This document shows positions 1 through 11,100 of a DNA stretch of 64,000 nt, piece after piece (position 1 is the first letter of the stretch; every line of letters starts with the position of its first letter). The notes beneath the pieces are model-generated. The model did not search any database. It saw only the letters and a list, made by a program, of their open reading frames with translations, and was not told the DNA's origin. The translations under genes and the position numbers were made by a program. This DNA is from Amphiduros pacificus (lineage: Eukaryota; Annelida; Polychaeta; Phyllodocida; Hesionidae), in contig OX439002.1 of NCBI GenBank assembly GCA_949316495.1, positions 47,646,531 to 47,710,530 on the forward strand, given 5' to 3'.

Positions 1-602
1 GGCATATTTTTATTGTTTGATTAAACTCATAATTCTATATTCAAGGATCTGTGTTATATCGGTATAAATGCCACTCAATGCCAGGATATACACGTTGATT
101 ATCTATATATATTCCATGAAAAAGTCACAAATTGGCCCATTTTCAACTTTGCGGGCGATAACAGAGTGCATTGCACTTAAACCCCACTTACAATACAATT
201 CAAAGAAGTGCAATTTTGGGTCTTAGCGATATTCTACAGCTTGTAGGAGGCTACATATTAAAGTAGCAGTTGACTGGTTTCATTGATGAATATCATCTGA
301 GAATAAGATCTGTATCAGACACATGTTAGGGACAATGCACAGAACCGCTATGATAAACCCACTTAAATCATGACAACCTTGATCTAGATGCATGACAACG
401 AAGAAATAACACTGCTTTATCATGCATCAGATTGATTTAGTGTCATTCAGCGCCGAACAATGGTATCAACTCTGTCATTTGCTGCATTCACTAATTGATA
501 TATCTATCAATACATTTATTGTGAGCGCTGCATTGTACGTATTATGCTATGGATATGCGTCATGTCAATGGATCTCATACGAGATGTGGACGCAATGTGA
601 GT

Positions 603-610
603 TGACGTCA
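603..610. promoter_or_regulatory. Perfect CRE-like palindrome TGACGTCA
   Basis: An exact 8-bp CREB/ATF consensus. It is one of five exact copies seen in the window (others at 15439, 24596, 27269 and 34111). Function is inferred from the motif alone. Confidence 0.3.
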
Positions 611-1924
611 AGCACACATTGTAATATGTTCTGATTCTCAGCTGTCAGCTTGCCATAAAACAAATAACATTTTCTCCCTCTGTAGCAAACCTTTATAGAC
701 GGTATGAGTATTTCCATGTGATTTTTAATAGTTTAATTTCATACCAAAAAATAATCAGATAAAGAAATAAGCATCAAATGTCAAAATAGGAAATATATTT
801 TTTTAGAAGGGTTAATGAAGTATTTCAGTGCAATGCCATTATAAGTGGATTTTAGGATCAGATACCACAAACGAGGGATGATAAGGTTATCTCAAAGCTT
901 CATGAATGGTGCCCGTACCTCATTGAGCTCTTCGGGTTATGGCCGATATTGATTCTTTTTTTATTGATTTAAAATATATTCCTGATGATATTTGTAATAT
1001 TATGCTAGGTGTGAATGTTTAGTTCATCCCTGGAGTAATTATTTATACATTCATAATTACTTCAAGGTTCATCATAATAGTTCCTAATGCGTCTGGTATG
1101 TCCTGGCGTGTATTTCATAAACACACATCAATTAATTACAGTTCAACCCCAGGGCCCTCAATGCATAAATGCCATTGTTTAGTTTCCTCGTCCGGTGAAT
1201 ATATGTCCTCCCTTGACATTTATTACGTACCTATTAGAACGCTAAGTGGTTAGAGAATTGTTTAAATATTGATGTGAAATTTTAGAAATGTGCGCAATTA
1301 AAAGTGTCCTTAAAATGACGAGGGGATCCAGGAACGCTAATGAGAGACACGAATTTATTAAAACATCCCGGGGAGTATTGCCAATGTGCTCAATCATGAT
1401 CCGACTCAACGTTTTTGCCAGCCACTAGTGTTATGTGATAGAATTGTGCGGCCATGTGAAATACTACAGTGTCATATAACAATCCTGTTCTTTCAAAAAA
1501 GACATCCTGTGACATTATATATAAGGTACATTGTACATGTCCAATGATTTGTCCTTTATCATGAGATTTCGAATTCATAAGATACATATATATGATACAT
1601 GGGAGTATTCAGAACAGTATTAAGAAAATTTGAGAAAAAAGTACTGTTTGTGCGTGGTTTGAATGCCTTTCATATAATTGTTATATAAAGTAATGTAGCA
1701 AACTGTTTTCTGCTTTAACCGGGGTTGTTTATTCATTTCCTTCCAGTTACCAGTTATTACAGCAATGCAAAGTTCAAGGGGGAACAAAAAGAAAAATCCT
1801 GTTTTTTCTTCTTTGGCAAGGTTAATATTTCTATTGTATACTTTCCAAACTAGATATTTCCAATAAATGCCCAAATTATAAAAGATCGATTCTAATTTAT
1901 TTGAACAGATGAAATGTGTGTGTA

Positions 1925-2110
1925 CAAATGTACGGTTGTGACATCGTGCATGAGTTTGTGCAAGAGGCAACTAATTGTACAGCTGTACGATAATTGCATG
2001 CTAATGTACGGAATAATTGGGCGCATAGAACAACTTCCATTCACAAAAGTAGTATTGTATGTGACTCTACCTTGCTATGCAGAATACAAATGCCGATCAT
2101 CAATTCTCAT
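1925..2110 (+). repeat. Dispersed repeat, copy 1 (~170 bp)
   Basis: This segment aligns with 5425-5590 in the same orientation at roughly 70% identity by eye. The shared anchors are GTGCATGAG, GCATGCTAATGT, CGGAAT, AGAACAA and TATGTGACTCT followed by ATGCAGA. A short open frame crosses it, but the differences between copies do not favour synonymous sites, so I do not call it coding. The family is unknown; it could be a short interspersed element or an old local duplication. Confidence 0.55.
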
Positions 2111-2949
2111 GTTTAGTGAGGGATATTATCTTCATACCATACTGCAGGTGCAAACTGAGCATTGATTGTTTTTAATTTGTACTCTGCCCCCTATTTGCCT
2201 TTTTTGTAATGACGTGGCCCAGGACATATCTGTTTTAAGCAGAGTGAATGTCTACCATGATTCTGATTATTAAAACCGATATACTGAAAATATCATGAAC
2301 ATTCAACCAATAAATGTTTAGCAAAAATGATGACACATTGGAAACAGTTGCCAGGCGTCTTATACCTTATAAACAAACGGGGATCAAAGTGCGCAGCTTG
2401 ACACAGAAGTTTGAGAAATATATGGCTGCAGCGCCGTGACAAAAGTACCCTTCACTACCACAGGCAGCATTGCATATCAAAAGACTAAGTGTGGGTTTAA
2501 TTTCCTGACCACAAACAGAAAGACTCCTACCATAATTATCCCATTTTCTCAAATCTGAGAAATACAAATGCACATACATATATTATCTTCATACCCATAA
2601 ACAAGCTACTAGTATTGCTCTGATCTGCATAGGAAGATGGGATTGCATATCCACCTCTGCAAAATCTTTTGTTAGATCTAACTATGTGAGTGAGTTACAT
2701 ATTCCCCATCCACTTCTTTACTTGAGATAAAATAAGCAATTCGTGTCATTTCAACATATAGTCAGTCAAAATAACCAAGGGGTGGAAAATTGACCATTCT
2801 GGAATTGAAAAATATCGCTAGGGTATGTGCAACTTCAATCTCAATATTTTCCTACTATATATCTTTTCTTCATCTGATTTCTTAATGGTCTAGCCATAAT
2901 GACTTACAGACTACACATGCGTATATATGATGAAGCTGATTTTGAAGGG

Positions 2950-3060
2950 GGCGTGTGTTGTGCCTGCGCATGTGCAAGATTTCTACAAATCTGTATGTTA
3001 ATGAGCGGACTATTAGGAAACATTTACATTTGGAAACTTGCAGAGCCAGGTATGGAACAG
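2950..3060 (+). repeat. Weak third copy of the dispersed repeat
   Basis: GTGCCTGCGCATGTGCAAG followed about 25 bp later by TATGTTAATGAGCGGA resembles the core of the copies at 1.9 and 5.4 kb (GTGCATGAGCATGTGCAAA, then GCATGCTAATGTCCGGA). The match is partial and needs a gap, so membership is uncertain. Confidence 0.3.
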
Positions 3061-4470
3061 ACCTTGCTTTAAATTGTGTTAATCTCGGACAGTGGGAGGA
3101 AATGGAAGGTGGCTTTGCAGTTCCTAAATACATTAGGTGGACTAATTTAATTCGACCACACATGGGATTCAAATTTGCCTCCATTTTATCATGATAAACT
3201 TTTCAACAGGAATTATCATACAGCAATGCTGGTTCTTTGTCAGTGGCGACACTGTGTCTCTTCTAGTCTCGTTGGTCGGGGTGAAGTCTCCTATGGCCGA
3301 AGCTTTTGTCACACTGGTAGTTTCCCTATTACAATTGCCAAAAGTCTGTTAGTTTATTTCCATATTTCTTTATTTGGGTAGCAATCTGAAGCAATTGTGG
3401 CATTTCAACAAGTAGGTGTATATAGTGCTCTTTTTTAAGCCCGGATAGTTGATCTGGGGGTGTTTGTGGGACTTGCAGGACTGCTCCTATTCCAAGCAGA
3501 GAAAGATCTGGTTGATATTTCTGGTTGTATTGTCAATATTTATTTTACACATACACTTGCGATGTTAACACAATGTTGTGTAATATCATACATCTTATTT
3601 GAACTTTCCAAACATGTGATCTAAATTCATTGTGGGTAAATAGTATATATATATATTTCATATCACCCAAATAATAATTACGCTTGTTTAGGAAATAAGA
3701 TATATCTATCTGTATGTAATATATGAAGTACCCCTAAAAGAGTCTCTAAAAAACCCTCAGGTTAACAGGATTGCCCAGAGAAGTGGGCAGCTAAACCTCC
3801 CCTGAACACCTACCACAGCCTGCTTGATCGGTGCCTCGGAACACTAGGGTGTATAGGTTTGTGTGTAGCCTCTTTGATATTACTTGGGCACATGCTGAAA
3901 CTCCTACATAAGATACAAGTGCATGATATGCTTTACTGTTGATATGGTAATCTCAGTCTGAAGCTACATTCATAGATAAGCCATCGGTGCAAGGCTTTTC
4001 CAATCCCTGAATTTCTAGGAACGTGGAATGAACAAACACCCGTTTATTTACACACAATTCGAATTGATTCCTCGAAATAATAATGCATATTTCACTACTG
4101 GAATTTCCAGAGGCAAGATTGATATCTGTTTTTGGTTAGTTATCTTAGCGTAGCTTGTTGCCAACAGGATGTGCGATTCTGTTATGGCTTGACTGTCCAC
4201 AAGGATTTAACATCAATACATTCGTTTCAATGGGTATCAGTGCAGCAGAAAAAAAAATACTTGTTTTGATCTTTGCAAAATAAATCGCTTTTGCTATATG
4301 GGCAACGCGGAAGGAAACATTCAACAAGAGATAGTGAAAAAATTAGCCGGAAACAATTGGCTGCCGCATGAATCAAGCGCGCTCATCGAGAATGGAATAA
4401 TAAAGTTTAACCATTTTCCTCCTGGAATAAAAATAATTGAAAAGTAAAAAGGAAAACCTTATAAAAACCT

Positions 4471-4584
<114 letters not shown>

Positions 4585-5424
4585 TCATACGATTCTGTAT
4601 AAATATTACGCTATTCGGGTCGAAATTACTGTTGCATGCTTGAGGCTAGAATATATGAAAAAAGCTTCAGTTTGGGAGACAAATGGCTGTTTGGAATAGA
4701 TATAATGCAGTTCCTGGAGCTGTTCAAGCACTGATGTCCCCCCAGCACGTCTGGGTACAATAATATCATAGGCCATCACGCAGTTGGGAAGAATTCTCAT
4801 TTCTGTAATCCCCCTTTTATTAAGGTAACCCAAATCGCGCGATAGTATGAATTTATTTCAGGAAATTTTAAAATGTCAGGATGACACAAATTAGTAGATC
4901 AACTCTTGAGTTTTGGAAGTAGGACATGATTAATTCATCTCCGAGCATCACGACATAATGTCATTCATTTCACCATGAACAAAAAATCAATCAGCATTTG
5001 TTTTGTATTCATAAATACAAACATAATTTAATTGTTCGTAATCTTCATTTTCAAATGTAATTATCGTCAAGGGTCAGCGCACGCCTGTTTTAAAAACAAT
5101 ATAAGATTACAATTCTCAATTATATCTTAACCAACGAAGCCCAGGACAATAATATTTGACCACTATTTATCATTAAAAAATAGACATGTTATCAATGCCA
5201 TTTTGTGTTGCTATATCTGCTCAAGCGTTAACTGTATATAATATGTTCCTTGCCAGACTGAAAAAAGTCTGGACAATTAAAATATTTATAGAAGAAACAG
5301 AACATAGATTATTTGTTGTATTTCATCGCAGCAAGTAAAGAAATGGAGATTATAATGCGAAATAAGAAACAAACTCTTGAAAGTGATGCAAAAACCCCAA
5401 ACAAACTGCTGTGATATACTTTTC

Positions 5425-5590
5425 CCGCCAGATTGTGGCACTGTGCATGAGCATGTGCAAATGCCACCCAATTGCATACTCGTATAGTAATCGCATGCTA
5501 ATGTCCGGAATACCTGGACACAAAGAACAATGTATAATAGCAAAGGTAATATGTGACTCTGCCTCGCCATGCAGAGTGGTTACAAGTCCA
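5425..5590 (+). repeat. Dispersed repeat, copy 2 (~165 bp)
   Basis: Partner of the copy at 1.9 kb, same orientation, with the same ordered anchors (GTGCATGAG, GCATGCTAATGT, CGGAAT, AGAACAA, ATGTGACTCT, ATGCAGA) and small indels between them. No terminal inverted repeats or target-site duplications were visible. Confidence 0.55.
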
Positions 5591-6269
5591 AGTTCAAACA
5601 TTTTGACAAGTTAATAATCTATAAGCGTTGGTCATTTCCTATGTATATTATTCAATTATCATATCTGACATTGTCATATTACAGGATGTATTCTCACATG
5701 CAAATTCTCACAATTTTCACAACTTGTATGTGGCTTTCCGTTGTATTTTATGAACATATATTTATCAGAAATACATATACACTTCATTGATATTTAGCCA
5801 ATGTGATCCCAAGACGGCAAACCGGATATTGACTCCCACAGTGAACCCCGCGCATGCGTCGATCCTCCCCATCCCCTCCTATGTGTTTATGATCTTTGAA
5901 GTTTTCCGAGAAAACATGGAGTTAGATATAAGCGGCAGAGTCGTCCAATTTGACAGTATGTGGCCATGCTGAGAATATTTACTCTATTATAAATATATAC
6001 ATATACATACAACCTCCCACATTACCGCGGTGTGCGCATCGTCTTCACATATCTCCTGAGTTATCTACTCACAAAGCTGCCCAAATTCTGATTCTCTCGC
6101 CGCCATAGAAATCTCACCACAACAGAACAATGGAATAAATCTATTTTATCCATGATACAGTTGACTCTATCACCTTCATAAGACGAAATCAATGTATTAT
6201 TTACCATTTAGGAACTCATGTGCCGCTCATGCTCTTTTTAATCCACACGATGGTTTATTATTGTTGAAC

Positions 6270-6277
6270 TCACGTGA
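6270..6277. promoter_or_regulatory. TCACGTGA E-box palindrome
   Basis: Exact USF/MITF/Max-type CACGTG site with the extended TCACGTGA flanks. Other exact copies lie at 19346, 20311, 34365, 43267 and 43835. The regulatory role is inferred only. Confidence 0.25.
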
Positions 6278-7632
6278 CCCTCTCACCCTCTGGAACCAAC
6301 TCAATGTGTCATCGCTGTGGAGCTCTTGCAAGCTTAATTTTAAATTACGTGTTCAGCCGGTTAAGACTAGATTAATCCTGAATACAATTAGAAAACAGAT
6401 GGAAATGGCCTAAGAACTATGCTGATCCTTGGGTTTTGTGTAATGTTTGCGAACATTTCCTGGAAATGCCTGCAACCCGCTTTATAAATGATTATTAAAA
6501 AAATCCTTTTCCCGAGTAGACTTGAGCAGATATATTTGCCTGATCAGAATTCATTTTACATATTGAATTTGTTATTTCAATTCTAATTGGCTAATTGTTT
6601 GTCGTGTTATTTATGTTATTTCCCTGAGCAGTAGTTTCAGATGAGAAGATCAAAATTGGCGGTTAGACAGAATGACAGAAAAATTTCACTCCCTCACTGC
6701 AGAAGCTATGCTATGCATTGCTAAAAATAGCAGCAATATATTTTGAAATGGTTTATTCACACAATATTTGTATCTCCACACTAGCCTGTATCTCCAACAA
6801 GATATTGTGGCGGAAAATAAGCAGTCATTGGCCTATTATACCACAAACACACAACAAACAACAACCTGTTAATATCAAAAATGTAAATAAAATGTATTAT
6901 GTAAAAATATGATAACGAATCGTAACGCATTTTCTTTAATTAGACATAAAAAGATGAAGAAATATCAAAATTGCTCATCTAATTATAGTGGTTCCCAAGT
7001 TGGTGATTCCGAGAACCAATAAGTATTTCAATATCAATTATTTTCATAACAAATAACAAAATAACAGCGATTTGTCAAAGCGACAATCAAGAAACCGTTT
7101 CCTCTTTTTATAGAATTCTTAACTCAGTTGTGCTGTTTATTAGCACTTCTTAGAATTTATAGATCTTAAGTTTGTGAACCTGAAGATTGCTTTTGTATCT
7201 CGCCAGGTGGTACTGTACTTGTCATTAACCTGTATCTATCGCTTGATTGGCGAATCAACATTGTACAATCATTGAATAATTATGTATATAATAACCCCAA
7301 GATGAAATATTAAAAAGCATTCTGCGCATTTATATCAATATTGGTTACATGACAAAATATTAACCTAATAATGTGTCCTTAATTGTGATATTAAAGCAAT
7401 AAAAACAAATACATTGATATATCGTGTGAAGAGTAGTGCATTTGTTTGGGTCTCATGAGAATCGATGTGTATTTTCACCAGTTCTGATTGCAGTTAAGAA
7501 TTGAAATAAAACTTCTCTTATGATATATTTTGAACAGTAAACTTAATTTATCACAAGATAACAATCACATATTTCATACACTACAGGAATTTAAGAAAAG
7601 AATTTATTTGACTATAATATTTTATTTTGTAG

Positions 7633-8107
7633 ACATGGCAAAAAAGATACTTTGTACTTCGCGATGACTCCCACGATCGCGGGACTCGCCTAGAGCTGTA
7701 CAATTGTGAGGGTGCCTGGGCGGACAGGAAACTGTCCACGGAACAATGCACGATAGACCTAGCCAGCATAACCTGCCTGGAGGACTACAAGGAGTCAAAG
7801 AGCTTCCCGTTTGCCTTCACCATCACCAGAAAGGGCCAGGCCCCACTCGTGGTAGGAACTGACACTGAGCTGGAAAAGCAACAATGGATGGTTGCAATCA
7901 GACTGCTGGCAGGAAAATCCACGGCAAAGGACCCACCGAGAAGCAGGTCTGTCCCGGTGAACCTGAGACCGTGGGATAAAGACTTTGAGGTGCCACCCCG
8001 AGTCGCTGAAAGAGACTCGTTTTCTTCTTCCTCGCCCAGCCCCAAGTCTCCCACGAGACTTAATCATGACCAAATGTTTATCCACGGATGTGGCGCTAAT
8101 GTTCAAG
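7633..8107 (+). CDS. DOK-like: DOK-like coding exon A: distal PH domain and linker
   Basis: Acceptor TTTTGTAG precedes 7633 and the exon opens in phase 0 at TWQKRYFVLR, the second strand of a PH fold. It continues through the RLELYNCEG strand and the helix EKQQWMVAIRLL that carries the invariant PH tryptophan. A Ser/Pro-rich linker (SFSSSSPSPKSP) follows. Donor CAAG|GTATAT at 8108 is set by the matching phase of the next exon (ends with one base of a codon). A TA microsatellite starts inside the donor. Confidence 0.88.
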
Positions 8108-11100
8108 GTATATATATATATATATATTTATATATATACATTTATGTATCATCGTTATGGCATTTCCAATATCTATATATGAATGTTTGGCATCGCAATG
8201 ACAATTACACCCATTTGACACCATTAATACAGAGATATGGTATACACTAATGTTACATTAAACTATTTATATGACTAATGTGGAGAATGATACACAATAT
8301 CTCACCGGACATTCCAGCCCATATATCATAGTTTACAATATTGACAAGTTCACAATACGTGTCAAAAATACCTGATTTAATTTTATCCATCTACAACTAT
8401 TTGTTTGTCAATCTTGTACCCATTTCCAAGAATACAACTATAACAAGAAAGCGACAAATTGCAATATCTCTTGTTTATTTGCAAAATAATATATTGAAAA
8501 ATACATGTATTTTTAGATATAATTTGTTATATCTTTGTTTATTGGCGAAATAACAGAACTTGAACTCATAAAAAGCAATATTACGCAATCATCTTTATTA
8601 TTTTTTGTGAAAGATGGTGGATAACACGTACAGCTGTTACTTTCATTATCATTATTTTGAATTGTATAAAATCCGTTCCAGATGAAACCATTTTGTATCA
8701 CCGGTACAGAGTTCAAGTCCAAGCCACGGAGGCCTCCAGACTGAACAAGCTATACGGAGACTGTGATATGTACGTCAGTGCAACCGATGTAGTGCTGTGC
8801 ACGATAGGCGCAAAAAGGGAACACCTTATTTCGTGGCCACTCAAACATATCGTCAAGTTCAAAAGTGAAGAGCTCAGTTCTAGCATAGGAGGAGGAGACC
8901 TCGTTACCTTAGAGGGTGGAGTGTAAGTATACACGGATAAGGTACATCTAGTTAAGAAAATACTTATATATCTGATCTTTAAATTGTGTCATGTTTGGTA
9001 ACTAAAAGAGGATAAGGGTAATTTTTGAAGTTTAAACTGAAGTATACTATCGAGATAAAAAGACAACTACCAAGATAAAAATGACAAAAATGGTAAAATT
9101 GTGATATGGTAATCGTGTTTGTATGAGCTTGAATTATTGTTTTATTATTCTGGAATGTTTTGGTTTCAGTGCGTGTGACCTGAAAGAGGGTGAGTTTCTC
9201 TTCAAGTCTCAGTTTGGAAAAGAGTTGATCAGAAGAGTGCGGGATAGTGTCAAAAGATTGAGCAGCAAGAGATCCTGTGAGACATACCAACACAGCAACT
9301 CAGACCGACATAGTCTACCAGTTAGAACCACCCAAGGTGAGACACTGAGAGCGCCAGAAAAGAGCGCACGCTCGGCACAGGAGGATATTTCAATTCAAAA
9401 GCTTGCAAACAAATAAATGCTTAAATTAGATAAACCTGTCTACAAAACGGTTTTTTTCTTTGTGTGATATAAATATTGAATATTATTTACATTCTGCATT
9501 GGTATAATAATTTTGCAGGTAAAAGCTGTTCTGATCCGTGTCTGAGTGATTCTACGAAAGTTGTGAACCAGTTTTGGCGCGCTCCTGAGTCAGACAGAAT
9601 GGAGGTGTCAACCCCGCCCAATAATGAGGATGAAGGTCAGCTTAACTAATTTGCATATTCATATATCTGGATAATCTCCTAATTTAACCACATATCTGTC
9701 TTTATCCTTCATTTTACAGCAGAAATGGGTAATTTTTAAAAGATGTTTTTGATAGATGTTAAACCATTAGTAACATTCCCTTATCCAACCTTTTGAGAGA
9801 GCACAAATCTATATTCAACAATTTAAACAATGGTTATAATCTTCCTGGCACACCCCGGCATAAATATTCATCTAACTTTCACCAAACAGTCCACAGCCTG
9901 AATTATATGTATAGTATGTAAGATCTGCGTCCAATCTTGACCCACTTTACCACAAAAGACGGGAGGGGCTCATGTAGGAGAGAATTCCTGTAATGGAGGG
10001 TAACTGGAGGGTAACTGGAGGGTAACTGGAGGGTAACTGGAGACTACCTGGAGGGTAGCATGACAATTGACATACAAGCACGTCTCAAGGCTTTTTTAAT
10101 TGTTCTTCGTTCCTTTTCTGACGTCCAAATTTCATATTTCAAAGTATGTCTCAGAATTAATGAATGTTTATGTCCAAACAAACTGTATATATAGCCGCGC
10201 TATTTGAAAGAAGTGGACCATGTTAAACCTCAAGTGGACCATGTTAAACCTCAAGTGGACCATGTTAAACCTCAAGTGGACCATGTTAAACCTCAAGTGG
10301 ACCATGTTAAACCTCAAGTGGACCATGTTAAACCTCAAGTGGACCATGTTAAATCTCTTATTTTTATCGAAATTTAGTGACGCACACACACGATATATCC
10401 CCTAACATATGCCTGAATAATGTCCCGTTTGCCATTTACAATATTGATAACACAATAAATCGACCATAAACCTATTAGACCGGCAACCACAATACAAGTG
10501 ACATATCAATAACGATGAGACTCTAAAAATTTAAAATTTAAAATTTACATCACACTTGGCTCACAATTTTGCTGTCATTATAGGTCTGACATATCTTCTC
10601 TGATAGTTTAAGTTAAGCCTCTTTCATCTCTTTCATGTTTTACATCTTGTTTGTTTTTTGTTTATCGAACAGAATATCATTCCTACCTGCAAGTGTTACC
10701 GGATACTGTGATTCCGGAAGAGACATCGACTACTTCCGGTATTCAGCAGAAAGCAATAGGTATGATTGCACGATGTATTCTTATTCTCTTAAATATTTTA
10801 AACATGTCTGAGTCACATTTGTGTCGATTTCCCAAAAAGTGACCAGGCCTGGGGAACCTTAAGGATACCAAGGGGTTATTGGACATTATCGGGTGATTTT
10901 TAGATGTCGTACCTGATGTGGTGAACTTTTAGCTGCAACCCAAACGTTGCTGATGTCGGCCCGATTTTTTCTGACCCAAACTGGTTGGAATCTTCCCGGC
11001 AGGTGTCCCCGAATTGGCAGTCATAGACACTAATAACTGTACCATAAAGGGACAGTAAACCACCCCGCAGGTGCCCGTATGCTGTGACCGCAATTCTGGT

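Noticed and set aside
5787-5972. Possible upstream DOK exon ending at GACA|GTATGT
   Set aside because: Its phase does not fit the phase 0 acceptor at 7633, and the residues do not resemble the first PH strand.
10168-10405. MLNLKWT / FNMVHLR repeat frames
   Set aside because: A 21-bp minisatellite read on either strand; intronic within the DOK-like gene.
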